Source: Nocardia arthritidis (GTDB lineage Bacteria > Actinomycetota > Actinomycetes > Mycobacteriales > Mycobacteriaceae). Taken from it: DNA of 64,000 bases. Location of the stretch: the NCBI RefSeq assembly GCF_011801145.1, contig NZ_CP046172.1, positions 7,812,001 through 7,876,000 of the forward strand. Reading direction: 5' to 3'. The notes beneath the pieces are model-generated. The model made no database searches. It was not told the origin of the DNA and saw nothing but the letters and a program-made list of their open reading frames with translations. This document shows, one piece after another, positions 37,161 through 46,161 of this stretch (the first letter of the stretch is position 1; the number at the start of each line of letters is the position of its first letter). The position numbers and the translations under genes are program-made.

Positions 37161-38259
37161 GATGCTGTGCTGATTGCGGCCAGACCTTCGCCAGCCCCGT
37201 CAGCAACCGGAGCTCGGTGTCGAAATCGTGGGCGATCGGCACGGATCGCGACGCGTCGTCCGCCGCGACCGGTGGCAGGCCCGCCATCCGGCTCTTGGTC
37301 GCATATGACAGTCCGCGAGCGTAATCAGCCGGGCGCCAATCGGATTCGGGCCGCGTATCGGCGGGCAGATACGGCCCGAGGTGCAGCAGGGCATCCCGTA
37401 TCTCCACGGTCATCCGCAGCAGGCGGGCCTCGGCGTTCAGCGGGGTGTCGACGGGCGGGGTCAGCACGATCTCGGGCACCGCGGCGGTGAGATCCCGCCA
37501 GAGCGGCCACAGCCTGCGGCATACCCGGCCGTTGCGATCCAGGCCGGCCCGGGTGATCAGCGTGACGACCACCGGGATGGCCGCGAGCGTGGTGGTGACG
37601 AAAGTGCAGAAGGTTGTGACCATCTCGAAGCGCACGAGCTGCGGGCCGAGGTCGGGCCGGGACCATCCGGTGACCAGCTGCACACCCGACAGCGTCGCAA
37701 CGACGGAGACGATCAGGTTGGCCGCGATCAGACAGGAACAGACGAACTTGCCGCCGAAAGAGCTTTCCGCGAGCCGGAATTCGCGGATCCAGTTGCGGAT
37801 CAGGACCCATCCGGCGACGGTCAGCGGAACGCCGAAGGCGGCGGTGACGACGAGTCCCGGCCCCGTGGGGCCGAGGTCGACCGGAACGCCGCGCGGTCTG
37901 GCGCACCGTCCGGCTAACAGGACGACGCAGGTCAGCCCGAGTCCGATGCCGACGCAGACGCGGTACCTGCGCAACGCGGCGGGCGAATCGGCGCCGTCCT
38001 CCCAGGCCCGCACGATCGCGTAGCAGCACATCAGCATGACGATCACGCAACCGAGCGCCAGCTGGTGCACCGGATCGGTCAGGCTGCGCGCGGGTGCGCA
38101 CCGGTAGAGCAGCAATGCGAGCAGCGACCACATTCCGAGGCGATTGAACAATCGGTCGAGGTCGCCGGTGCGGCCCAGCGCGATTCGCGCGCACAGTACG
38201 ACGGCGACATAGCCGGTCACCGGCCAGCCGATAACTCCGGGGAGCGGCGATGCGAACAT
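37144..38259 (-). CDS. MAB_1171c-family (DUF6545) membrane protein
   Basis: This 371-residue protein has six to seven helices (GYVAVVLCARIALG, GCVIVMLMCCYAIV, GLVVTAAFGVPLTVAGWVLI, CSCLIAANLIVSVVATLSG, TLAAIPVVVTLITR) and a cytosolic C-terminal domain with PLNAEARLLRMTVEIRDALLHLGPYLP, which matches the MAB_1171c putative-transporter family seen in mycobacteria and streptomycetes. Those genes usually sit near an XRE regulator or a peptidase; neither is near here. Substrate and function are unknown. It converges with the rho-like gene. Confidence 0.6.
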   Translation of the reverse strand: MFASPLPGVIGWPVTGYVAVVLCARIALGRTGDLDRLFNRLGMWSLLALLLYRCAPARSLTDPVHQLALGCVIVMLMCCYAIVRAWEDGADSPAALRRYRVCVGIGLGLTCVVLLAGRCARPRGVPVDLGPTGPGLVVTAAFGVPLTVAGWVLIRNWIREFRLAESSFGGKFVCSCLIAANLIVSVVATLSGVQLVTGWSRPDLGPQLVRFEMVTTFCTFVTTTLAAIPVVVTLITRAGLDRNGRVCRRLWPLWRDLTAAVPEIVLTPPVDTPLNAEARLLRMTVEIRDALLHLGPYLPADTRPESDWRPADYARGLSYATKSRMAGLPPVAADDASRSVPIAHDFDTELRLLTGLAKVWPQSAQHRVAIR

Positions 38260-38328
38260 AGCGAACCCTCCGGATCGGGAAACTCGTGCAGCCGGGAGGG
38301 TACCCGATCACCCGAGTGCCCACCGATC

Positions 38329-38766
38329 TCAGCCGAACACCACCAGCGCGCATGCGGCGAGGAAGAGCACCTGCACGAGGCCGCGCAGCGGCAGCGGCAT
38401 GGTCTTGATGCCGACCCCGGCCCGCGCGGCGTGCACATTCGCCGGGAACAGCGCGAGCAGCAGCACGAACAGGCAGCCCGCCGCCAATTTCGCGAACGGT
38501 GGCAGCAAGAGCCCCAGCGCACCGGCGAATTCCAGTGCGCCCGTGACGGTTACCAGCCCGGCGGCATTCGGGAGACGCGGGGGCACCATGGCGATCAGCT
38601 CCGCGCGCTTACCGGGGACGAAGTGCGCGCTCGCGGTGAGCGCGAACATGGCGGCCAGGCCGAGCCGCGCGGCATGCGGCCAGGTATCGAGCCAGCCGAT
38701 ATCGCCGAGCCAGCCGATGAGGCGGGCAATTCCGGTGACGACGGCGAGAACTACCAACGGTGCCAT
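38329..38766 (-). CDS. DoxX-like membrane protein
   Basis: The 145-residue protein has four membrane helices with LGLAAMFALTASAHFVPGKRAELIAMVPP and VTVTGALEFAGALGLLLPPF, the DoxX-family pattern. DoxX-like proteins are linked to quinone or thiosulfate redox in some bacteria, but most are uncharacterised. ATG at 38766 with AGGAG upstream. A near-consensus promoter lies before it, and the divergent tetR gene is the obvious repressor. Confidence 0.8.
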   Translation of the reverse strand: MAPLVVLAVVTGIARLIGWLGDIGWLDTWPHAARLGLAAMFALTASAHFVPGKRAELIAMVPPRLPNAAGLVTVTGALEFAGALGLLLPPFAKLAAGCLFVLLLALFPANVHAARAGVGIKTMPLPLRGLVQVLFLAACALVVFG

Positions 38767-38804
38767 CGGGACTCTCCTGTTCCACTGCAATCTTGACGGT
38801 GGAA

Positions 38805-38833
38805 AGATTAGGTTCGGCACCGTAACTTGTCAA
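38805..38833 (-). promoter_or_regulatory. Sigma-70-type promoter of the doxX-like gene, overlapping a TetR operator candidate
   Basis: On the minus strand TTGACA (38828-38833) and TAATCT (38805-38810) are separated by 17 bp, a near-consensus housekeeping promoter. CAATCTTG at 38788-38795 and its complement CAAGATTG at 38837-38844 flank it symmetrically, and CTTG-N7-CAAG (38826-38840) covers the -35. These repeats are candidate operators for the divergent TetR protein. Confidence 0.65.
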
Positions 38834-38861
38834 TGGCAAGATTGATCGGCATGATCGGACC

Positions 38862-39431
38862 ATGGCGAAAAGCGGCTACCACCATGGTGATCTGCGGGCG
38901 ACCATCCTGGCCGCGGCGGCCGAGCAGATCGCCGCCGACGGCGTCGGCGCCGTCTCGCTGCGCGAACTCGCGCGCCGGGCGGGCGTCTCACATGCCGCGC
39001 CGGCACACCACTTCGGCGACCGGGCCGGACTGCTCACCGCGCTGGCGATCGAGGGATTCGAGCGGCTGGCCGACGAACTCGACACGGCGGGAACGGATTT
39101 CCGCGAAATGGCGATCGCCTACATCCGGTTCGCGCTGCGCAATCCCGGCCATTTCGACGTGATGTACCGGCGCGAGGCGCTGCATGCCGACGATCCGCGG
39201 CTGACCGCGGCCCGCCAGCGTTCGGGGGCCGCGCTGCGCGGGGGTGCCGCGCGGAAACAGGGCGATGGGTCGCCGGAGGCGCAGGCGGCGACGCAACTGG
39301 CCGCCTGGTCGCTGGTGCACGGCTTCGCCACGCTGTGGCGCGAAGGGGCGCTGGTGAATTCGGCGCTGACCGTCGCGGACGATCCGGAGACGTTGGCGCG
39401 CAAGATGATCGCGATGGTCCGCTTCGGCTGA
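38862..39431 (+). CDS. TetR-family regulator
   Basis: This 189-residue protein has the TetR DNA-binding domain at its start (SGYHHGDLRATILAAAAEQI, SLRELARRAGVSHAAPAHHF) and a C-terminal domain of the WHG/TetR_C_33 type (QLAAWSLVHGFATLWREGAL). It probably represses itself and the divergent doxX-like gene. The ATG at 38862 keeps the full DNA-binding domain. Confidence 0.9.
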   Translation: MAKSGYHHGDLRATILAAAAEQIAADGVGAVSLRELARRAGVSHAAPAHHFGDRAGLLTALAIEGFERLADELDTAGTDFREMAIAYIRFALRNPGHFDVMYRREALHADDPRLTAARQRSGAALRGGAARKQGDGSPEAQAATQLAAWSLVHGFATLWREGALVNSALTVADDPETLARKMIAMVRFG

Positions 39432-39435
39432 CGGC

Positions 39436-40263
39436 TTATCCGAGCAGCGCGCGAACGCGGCGGCGATCCTCCTCGCCCACCGGAAGTTGCAGTACCAGCA
39501 GCAGATCCGGATCCTCGACCAGCCGGGACTGGTAGAGCTCCAGATTGATCAGCCCGACTTCCGGATGGTCGATGCCGATGACGGCGGGCCGGAAATCCTG
39601 TACCGGATATTCCGCCCACCAGGTCCGGAATTCCGGGCTGGCCGCGGCCACCTCGGCGATCACCGCGTTCAACCGCGGGTCGTCGGGTCGCTGCGCCACC
39701 GCGGTGCGGAACTGGCTGAGCGTGGCCCGTGCCATCGGCTCCCACGGGCGCACCATATTCCGATTGCGGGGATCGGCGAAGACGAACCACATGAGGTTGC
39801 GGCGCGCGAGCGGCACGCTGTCCGGATCGAGCCGGACCTTGGCGTACGCCGCGTTCCAGACCACGAAGTCGAACCAACTGTCATGCAGCACAGCCAGATT
39901 CGGCATCAGCGCGTCGACGAGCCGCTGCTGGCGCGACATCGATCTGGCCAGCGGGTGATCGATCACCGGATCGGGCAGCCCGGCCAGCCTGCGCAGATGC
40001 CGGTGCCGGACCGCGTCCAGCCGCAGCGCCCTGGCCAGCGCGTCGACCACCTGCGGACTGGCCGCGATCTTGCGGCCCTGTTCGAGCCAGGTGTACCAGG
40101 TGGTGCTCACCCCGGCCAGTGCGGCCACCTCCTCGCGCCGCAGGCCCGGGGTGCGGCGGCGGCCCGGCTCCAGATCGGGCGGCAGGCCGACGTCGGCGGG
40201 CCGCAGCCGGGAACGGTGGATGCGCAGGAAGGCGGCCAGTTCGGTGCGCTGGCTTTCGGACAT
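39436..40263 (-). CDS. Helix-turn-helix regulator with MmyB-like ligand domain
   Basis: The 275-residue protein has an XRE-type domain (RRTPGLRREEVAALAGVSTT, WYTWLEQGRKIAASPQVVDAL) and a C-terminal MmyB-like PAS-type domain (LVDALMPNLAVLHDSWFDFVVWN, NRNMVRPWEPMARATLSQFR). These proteins bind fatty acids or similar ligands and control nearby redox enzymes. It is divergent from an NmrA-like gene, with 87 bp between, so that gene is its likely target. Confidence 0.9.
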   Translation of the reverse strand: MSESQRTELAAFLRIHRSRLRPADVGLPPDLEPGRRRTPGLRREEVAALAGVSTTWYTWLEQGRKIAASPQVVDALARALRLDAVRHRHLRRLAGLPDPVIDHPLARSMSRQQRLVDALMPNLAVLHDSWFDFVVWNAAYAKVRLDPDSVPLARRNLMWFVFADPRNRNMVRPWEPMARATLSQFRTAVAQRPDDPRLNAVIAEVAAASPEFRTWWAEYPVQDFRPAVIGIDHPEVGLINLELYQSRLVEDPDLLLVLQLPVGEEDRRRVRALLG

Positions 40264-40350
40264 CGAGTTCCCTTGTTGGATAGCACTATCGGTACCAGGA
40301 CCGCGCCACTGTTCGTCTCTAACGTCTATCTCAGCAGAAAGAGGTGCGAT

Positions 40351-41235
40351 ATGGCAGGCGAAAAAGGCACGGTACTGGTGATCGGCGCGACCGGACAGCA
40401 GGGCGGCGCGGCCGCCCGGCAACTGCTCGAACACGGCTGGCCCGTAGACGCTTTCGTTCGCGACCCGGAATCGCCCTCGGCAATGGCGCTGCGGGCGGCC
40501 GGCGCCCGGCTCGTCGTCGGCGACCTGGACGACGCCGCCGCGCTGCGCTCGGCGCTGGCGGGCGCGTACGGGCTGTTCCTCATGCTGTCGCCGATGGAGG
40601 GCGTGCACATCACCGACGCCGGTATCGCGGCCGAGGAGCGGCGCGGGCTGCTGATCGCCGAACTGGCCGGGCAAGCCCATATCCAGCATCTGGTGTACAG
40701 CTCGGTGAAGGGCGCGGGCGAGGAAACCGGTGTCGGCTACTACGCGCCGAAGGAACGGATCGAGCAGCGGATCGCCGCACTGGGCCTGCCCGCGACGGTG
40801 CTGCGGCCGGTGTTCTTCATGGACAATTTCAACACCTTCAATCGGCCGGTGTTCGACGACGGTGGGCTGGTGCTGAATATCGCCGTGCGCGAGGATATTT
40901 CGCTGCCGTTGATCGCGGTGCGGGATATCGGCGCGTTCGCCGCGCTCGCCTTCGACGATCCGGACCGATACCTCGGGAGCACCCTCGCGCTGGCGGGCGA
41001 TCGCCGCACGCCGCCGGAGATGGCCGAAATCTTCGGGCGCGCGGCGCAGCTGCCCGCACGCAGCCGCCGGACACCGATCGAACAGGTGCGCGCCTTCGAC
41101 CAACATGTCGCCAGTATGTTCGCGCATTTCAACGAGAACACCGACGCGCCGATCGATATCGGGCGGCTGCGCGAATATCATCCGGGCCTACTGACGCTCG
41201 CCGACTGGCTCGAGCTCACCGGTTGGAAGCCCTGA
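40351..41235 (+). CDS. NmrA-like / SDRa-type NAD(P)-binding protein
   Basis: The 294-residue protein begins TVLVIGATGQQGGAAARQLL, the atypical SDR dinucleotide motif of the NmrA/HSCARG family, and continues with LVVGDLDDAAALRSALAGAYG and HLVYSSVKGAG. It lacks the classical YxxxK pair, so it may be a redox sensor and not an enzyme. AGAGGTG precedes the ATG. It is divergent from the MmyB-type regulator and overlaps the 3' end of the convergent lnt-like gene by 48 bp. Confidence 0.85.
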   Translation: MAGEKGTVLVIGATGQQGGAAARQLLEHGWPVDAFVRDPESPSAMALRAAGARLVVGDLDDAAALRSALAGAYGLFLMLSPMEGVHITDAGIAAEERRGLLIAELAGQAHIQHLVYSSVKGAGEETGVGYYAPKERIEQRIAALGLPATVLRPVFFMDNFNTFNRPVFDDGGLVLNIAVREDISLPLIAVRDIGAFAALAFDDPDRYLGSTLALAGDRRTPPEMAEIFGRAAQLPARSRRTPIEQVRAFDQHVASMFAHFNENTDAPIDIGRLREYHPGLLTLADWLELTGWKP

Positions 41236-42639
41236 GCGACCGGACCGTGGATACAGCCGAAGCAGCGCGATCGCGAGGGTGAGCGCGCACAGCCACGCGA
41301 ACCAATCGCCGATGCGCGCGTACACCGTGCCGCCGGTGCGCAACGGGATATCCGCGAGCACCGTCCTGGTGTCGCCGAGATCCGTTGCGGCCGAACCCGA
41401 TACGCGGCCGTTCGAATCGCTCGCCACCAATTCGCCCCGCTGCGCGGCGCGGGCGACGCCGACCCCGGATTCGACGCCGCGCATGACCGCCATCCGGCTG
41501 TGCAGCCAGTGGTCGACGTCGAAATCCAGTGCGGGAGCCAGCATCAGCGTCGCGCCGCGGCGCTGGTTCGCGCGGACCAGGCCGGGGCGGTCGAGGTCGA
41601 AGCAGACGGCAAGTGCCCAGGAGGTACCCGGAACCGATTGCCATTCGGTGCCCGCACGCAGCTCGTCCTCCAGGCCGGGAATGAGATAGTGCTTGGCGTA
41701 CACCACGCCCGACGGATAGTCGACGGCCGCGTTGACGCTGACGCCCTGCCTGGTGAGCACCAGTCCGGCGATCACGTCGATACCGTGCCGCCGGGCGGCG
41801 TCGGCCAGCGGTCCCGATAGCAGCGGCAGCGTGGATTCATCTGCACGCCAAGCCTTTTCGGGAAACACCACAACTTTCGCGCCCGCGTCCGCGAGCCGGT
41901 CGATCTCGGCGACGGCGCGGTCGATCATCTCCCGGCCGTCCGCCGTATCGACCGGCACGTACTCCGGCGGTTGCGCCACCGCGACCAGACCGACCCGCAC
42001 CACACCCCCATCGGCGGGGCGGTTCAGCTGGAAGACGCCGAAGCCGAGTACCGCGACGAATACCGCGACCGTGCAGCCGGAGACCCGAAGCCGTTGGGCC
42101 CGAGTCACATTCGGCGCGGTGAAGACGGCGAGCGCGGTGGGCGCCAGCAGGATCAGGAAGGTGATGCCCCAGGGACCGGTCAGCGCGGCGGATTGGATCA
42201 GCGGCAGCACATCGGTCTGGGCGTAGGCGATACTCCACCACGCGCCGTACGGGCCGAGCACCGAAATCAGGTATTCGAGCGTCACCCAACCCGCGGGAAA
42301 CGCCAGCACGGCGAGCCCGGGACGGCCACGCACCAGCAGGGTCCGGGTGAGCAATACGAGCGCACCGTATGCCACGGCGGTGCCGCCCAACAGCGCGACG
42401 GCGGCGACGAACGGCTGCTCCACCGTCCCGGTCAGATACGGATAGAACTGTGCGACACCGCCGAGCCAGGACAGCGTCCCGGCCAGGAACGCGGCCCGCG
42501 CCGAGATCCGCGGCGCGAGGTACAGCACCGGCAGCGGCGCGAGAAAGGCCAAGGCGGGCAACGGATGCAGACCGCCGCCGAGGTGCCAGAGCACCGCGGA
42601 CAGCACCGTCGCCGCGCCGATCGTGAGGTAGCGGTTCAT
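41188..42639 (-). CDS. Apolipoprotein N-acyltransferase-like (Lnt) nitrilase-fold membrane protein
   Basis: The 483-residue protein has six to seven N-terminal helices, a periplasmic nitrilase domain and a last helix (LCALTLAIALLRLYP), the Lnt layout. The catalytic triad is visible: Glu in VVFPEKAW, Lys in VVYAKHYLIPG and Cys in LAVCFDLDRPG. The family adds an N-acyl group to lipoproteins; several Lnt-like paralogues of other role exist in actinobacteria, so substrate is not certain. ATG at 42639 begins directly at the first helix. It is downstream of the two-component genes. Confidence 0.85.
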   Translation of the reverse strand: MNRYLTIGAATVLSAVLWHLGGGLHPLPALAFLAPLPVLYLAPRISARAAFLAGTLSWLGGVAQFYPYLTGTVEQPFVAAVALLGGTAVAYGALVLLTRTLLVRGRPGLAVLAFPAGWVTLEYLISVLGPYGAWWSIAYAQTDVLPLIQSAALTGPWGITFLILLAPTALAVFTAPNVTRAQRLRVSGCTVAVFVAVLGFGVFQLNRPADGGVVRVGLVAVAQPPEYVPVDTADGREMIDRAVAEIDRLADAGAKVVVFPEKAWRADESTLPLLSGPLADAARRHGIDVIAGLVLTRQGVSVNAAVDYPSGVVYAKHYLIPGLEDELRAGTEWQSVPGTSWALAVCFDLDRPGLVRANQRRGATLMLAPALDFDVDHWLHSRMAVMRGVESGVGVARAAQRGELVASDSNGRVSGSAATDLGDTRTVLADIPLRTGGTVYARIGDWFAWLCALTLAIALLRLYPRSGRSGLPTGELEPVGERQ

Positions 42640-42738
42640 GAAGACTCCCGCGTCGGCGATAAAGACGCCTCCGATGGTCGTCGCGTGCGGTTCAACGGAC
42701 ATCACCGACGAGGACGAATTCGCCCTCCCTCGTAAGGC

Positions 42739-43395
42739 TCATACCCCGGGGACGATCAGCCCCGACTCATAGGCGAAGACAACGGCCTGCACCCGATCGC
42801 GCAGTCCGAGTTTCGAAAGTATCGCGCTCACATGGGTTTTCACGGTGTGCTCGGATATCGTGAGCGCCGCGGCGATCTCCGCGTTCGACTGCCCTCGAGC
42901 CAGCTGGCCGAGCGTGGTCCGCTCACGTTCGGTCAACTCGCCCAAGCGTTTCGCCAATTCGGGCCGGGGACGGCCGCCGTGTACCAGTGTCTCGATCAGC
43001 CGCCGGGTGACCGTCGGCGCGAAAAGCGCCTCCCCGGCCGCGATCACCCGCACCGCCGCGACCAGTTCGGCGCGCCGCATATCCTTCAGCAGGAATCCGC
43101 TCGCACCGGCCCGCAGCGCGGCATACACATAGTCGTCCACGTCGAACATGGTGAGCACCAACACTTTCGCCGCGGTCCGCGCGCAGATCTCCCTGGTCGC
43201 CGCGACGCCGTCCAGGTGCGGCATCCGCACATCCATCACCACCACGTCCGGTTGCCGCGCAACGGTTTCGGCGACGGCCGCGATGCCGTCGGCGGCCTCG
43301 CCGACCACGGTGATATCCGGTTCCGCGCCGAGGATCAGCGCGAATCCGCTGCGAAAGAGCTCCTGATCGTCGACGACCAGCACCCGGGTACCCAC
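42739..43395 (-). CDS. NarL/LuxR-type response regulator
   Basis: The 218-residue protein has a receiver domain with the acidic pair VVDDQE, phosphoacceptor Asp in VVMDVRMPHLDG, Thr in LTMFD and Lys in LLKDMR, and a C-terminal LuxR helix-turn-helix (LTERERTTLGQLARGQSNAE, ISEHTVKTHVSAILSKLG). GTG at 43395 is 1 base after the kinase stop, so the two genes are translationally coupled. Target genes are unknown; the lnt-like gene is 99 bp downstream. Confidence 0.95.
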   Translation of the reverse strand: MGTRVLVVDDQELFRSGFALILGAEPDITVVGEAADGIAAVAETVARQPDVVVMDVRMPHLDGVAATREICARTAAKVLVLTMFDVDDYVYAALRAGASGFLLKDMRRAELVAAVRVIAAGEALFAPTVTRRLIETLVHGGRPRPELAKRLGELTERERTTLGQLARGQSNAEIAAALTISEHTVKTHVSAILSKLGLRDRVQAVVFAYESGLIVPGV

Positions 43396-43396
43396 C

Positions 43397-44518
43397 TCAG
43401 ATCGGCAGTTCCGCGAATACCGTGAAACCGTAGTCGGATTGGCCGTCGCGCAGCAGACCGCCGCAGGCGCTGACCCGCTCGCGCATGCCGAGCAGCCCGT
43501 AGCCGATCGTCTCCGCGAAGCCGTCGCCGCGACCGTGCCCGTCGTCGCTCACCCGCACCGTCAACCAATCGTCGGACCAGCGCAGCACCACCCGCACACA
43601 GGTGGCGCCCGCATGCTTCATGGTGTTGGTCAGCGCCTCCTGCACCACCCGGTACGCGGTGATCTCGATATCGCCGGAAATCGGTCGGGGCGTGCCGTAT
43701 TCGTTGAAGGTGGCGGCCAGCCCCCCGCGCTTGGACAGCTCGACCAGATCCGAGATCGCCGCGATGCCGGGCTGATGCCGCGGTTCGGTACCGTCGCGCA
43801 AAGCCTCGATGCTGCCGCGCAATTGGCGAACGGCATCGCGCCCGGTATCGGCGATCCCGGCGAAGGTGGCGTCGGCGCGGTCCGGATCGCTGTGGGTGAG
43901 CAGGGGTCCGGTCTCGGCCTGCACGATCATCAAACCGACGGCGTGCGTGACGATATCGTGCATATCCCTGGCGATGCGCACGCGTTCCTGGGCGACCGCG
44001 GCCACCCGCTCCTCCTCGAATCGCCGCGCCCGCTCCCGCAGCATGGCGATCTGGTTGTTCCTGGCCCGCACGCCGGTGCCGAGCGCCCACGCGGTGACGA
44101 ACGACATCGCCGCATAACCGTAGGCCTGCGGCTGCTCGTTCGGCACGATCAGCGAGACCAGAATGCCCGCGACGATTCCGATGAAGGCGACGACCCGCCA
44201 GGTCAGCGAGCTGTGGGCGGCGATCGTGTACGCGCTGACGACGGTGCCGTACGGCAGCGCGGGCATGGCGTCGACACAGCCGAGGACGGTCAGCGCGGAA
44301 CCGACGATCGTCAGCACGAGCACCGGGGCGCGGCGGCGCAACAGCACCGGCGCCGAGGCCACCACCGCGATCAGCACGATCCACCAGGGCCGCTGGTCGG
44401 CCAGGACGGGCCCGACCGTCGCCACCGTGACCGCAACGGTGACAACGACATCGACCGACCACGGCGGCACCTGTCTCAACCGGGCGGTCGCGTGTCGAAC
44501 ACCATCGCGAAACCCCAC
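43397..44518 (-). CDS. Sensor histidine kinase (HisKA_3 type)
   Basis: The 373-residue kinase has a N-terminal membrane part of five to six helices without a large extracellular loop (VDVVVTVAVTVATVGPVLAD to GYAAMSFVTAWALGTGV), the HisKA_3 dimerisation helix with phosphoacceptor His in RIARDMHDIVTHAVGL, and an HATPase domain (QEALTNTMKHAGA, VSDDGHGRGDG, GLLGMRERV). It is the partner of the adjacent regulator. The signal is probably a membrane state; nothing in the sequence names it. Confidence 0.95.
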   Translation of the reverse strand: MGFRDGVRHATARLRQVPPWSVDVVVTVAVTVATVGPVLADQRPWWIVLIAVVASAPVLLRRRAPVLVLTIVGSALTVLGCVDAMPALPYGTVVSAYTIAAHSSLTWRVVAFIGIVAGILVSLIVPNEQPQAYGYAAMSFVTAWALGTGVRARNNQIAMLRERARRFEEERVAAVAQERVRIARDMHDIVTHAVGLMIVQAETGPLLTHSDPDRADATFAGIADTGRDAVRQLRGSIEALRDGTEPRHQPGIAAISDLVELSKRGGLAATFNEYGTPRPISGDIEITAYRVVQEALTNTMKHAGATCVRVVLRWSDDWLTVRVSDDGHGRGDGFAETIGYGLLGMRERVSACGGLLRDGQSDYGFTVFAELPI

Positions 44519-44563
44519 AGCGAAACAGTCTTGTTCCCGGGACCGGTACCGCGCTTCCCCCGC

Positions 44564-44587
44564 CAGGATGATCCTGAGATCATCCTG
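44564..44587. terminator. Perfect hairpin between the amt and histidine kinase genes
   Basis: CAGGATGATC (44564-44573) and its exact complement (44578-44587) form a 10-bp stem with a 4-base loop. It lies after the amt stop and before the kinase start in leftward transcription. No T-run follows, so it may attenuate and not stop transcription. Confidence 0.6.
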
Positions 44588-44592
44588 TGGAG

Positions 44593-45966
44593 TTACGTAG
44601 GTAGTGCGTTCGGTCGTAGGTTCGCCGATACCAGGTGCTCGTCCGGGTAGGCCTCCTCCTCGTGCGCGGCCACATCACCGATCTCCAGCACATCGTCCGG
44701 CATCCGCAGTTTCATGAAAAGCCCTAAGAACTTCAGGATCACCACGGTGACCAACGCGTCCCACACGATCACCGTCGCCGCCGCGCCGGCCTGCCAGAGC
44801 AGCAGTTTCGGATGGTGGCCGTACAGCCAGCCCGAATAGGTCACGTCCGCGACATCTTTCCCGTTGCCTAAGTAGACGACGACATGTGGGTCGGCGAGCA
44901 CACCCACCAGTAGGCCGCCGGTGAGCCCCGCGACGCCGTGGGTGTGGAAGACGCCGAGGGTGTCGTCCACCTTGCGGAATAATCTGGTGCGCCCCAACTT
45001 GTTCCACGACAGCCACACCAGCGTCGACGCGACGACGCCGATGATCAGCGCACCGAAGCTGTTGACATATCCGGCCGCCGGTGTGATGGCCACCAGGCCG
45101 GTGATCATGCCGTTGATCGCGCCGAGGAAATTGGGCCGCCGGGCCGGGCCCGCGAAAATATCCCAGATCACCCAGGTCAACAGCGCGACCGCGGTGCAGA
45201 GGTTCGTGTTCAGCACCGCGAGCGAGGCGTCCGCGCCGGCGAAGTACGGATCGCCGCCGTTGAATCCGTTCCAGCCCAACCACAGTATGCCCGCGCCCGC
45301 CGCGGCCAGCGGCAGATTGTTCGGCACCGCGCGTTCCCGATCCCTGGCCAGCCGGGGGCCGATCACCGCGGCGGCGACGAAACCCGTTGTGCCCGCTGCC
45401 AAATGGATGACATACCCGCCCGAATAGTCCAGCGCGCCCAGCTGCGACCACCAGCCGCCGCCCCACAGCAGAAAGGCGTTCACCCCGTAGGCGAAGGTGG
45501 ACCACAGCGGCACGAACAGCAGCCACACCTTGAAATTCATCCGTCCGACGACGCTGCCGAGGAACAGCAGCGGCGTGATACCGGCGAAGACGAACTGGAA
45601 ATACGCCAAGGTCGTTTCGGAGAAACGGAATTTCGGCATGGTGCCGTTCAACAGCGGTATGACGGCCTGGTTCTGATTGCCGGAGCCGAGCACGGTATGC
45701 GGTACGCCGACGGCCGCCCGCAGGATGCCGGGACCGAGCCGCAGCGGCTCGCCGAAGCCCATCTTGAAGACCCACAACACCCACACGACCAACACCAGCG
45801 AAAATCCGGTGAACGCCATGAGAATCGTGTTGACGGCCCATTTTCGTTGCACGATACCGCCGTACAGGATGGCGATGCCGGGAATGCTCATCAGGCCGAC
45901 GAGGGTCGCGGCAACCAACTGCCAGGCATTGTCACCAGGATTGAACCAGTCGGGGTAGGGTGACAT
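44593..45966 (-). CDS. amt: Ammonium transporter (Amt)
   Basis: The 457-residue membrane protein has eleven helices and the Amt signatures: DYSGGYVIHLAAGTTGFVAA, the twin-His pore motif FHTHGVAGLTGGLL and LGWNGFNGGDP. It conducts ammonium or ammonia into the cell. The C-terminal tail (DDVLEIGDVAAHEEEAYPDE) is long and acidic. No glnK/glnD gene is next to it. The ATG at 45966 (MSPYPDWFNPGDNAW) begins the first helix; a longer start at 46056 has no family support. A GlnR-like site lies 106-121 bp upstream. Confidence 0.95.
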   Translation of the reverse strand: MSPYPDWFNPGDNAWQLVAATLVGLMSIPGIAILYGGIVQRKWAVNTILMAFTGFSLVLVVWVLWVFKMGFGEPLRLGPGILRAAVGVPHTVLGSGNQNQAVIPLLNGTMPKFRFSETTLAYFQFVFAGITPLLFLGSVVGRMNFKVWLLFVPLWSTFAYGVNAFLLWGGGWWSQLGALDYSGGYVIHLAAGTTGFVAAAVIGPRLARDRERAVPNNLPLAAAGAGILWLGWNGFNGGDPYFAGADASLAVLNTNLCTAVALLTWVIWDIFAGPARRPNFLGAINGMITGLVAITPAAGYVNSFGALIIGVVASTLVWLSWNKLGRTRLFRKVDDTLGVFHTHGVAGLTGGLLVGVLADPHVVVYLGNGKDVADVTYSGWLYGHHPKLLLWQAGAAATVIVWDALVTVVILKFLGLFMKLRMPDDVLEIGDVAAHEEEAYPDEHLVSANLRPNALPT

Positions 45967-46071
45967 GATTCTGCGCTGCCTCACTGCGCGGCGGCGCTCG
46001 TTCCAGCGCCGAAAACTCTGTGGCGTAAGGTGTCTCGCGTCACACTGATCCACCAAGTGTCGGCATCCGAG

Positions 46072-46087
46072 GTTTCCCTCCGGTTAC
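46072..46087 (-). promoter_or_regulatory. GlnR-type binding site upstream of amt
   Basis: On the minus strand GTAAC-N6-GAAAC is read (46087 to 46072), matching the a/b-box core of the actinobacterial nitrogen regulator GlnR. The site is 106-121 bp before the amt start. Only one a-b pair is clear. Confidence 0.65.
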
Positions 46088-46161
46088 CCGGAGTTAATTC
46101 TGGATTTCGCGGACGTGGGATCAATCCGCCTGGTGCGCAGCCGGATTCGATTCGGAAGTGC

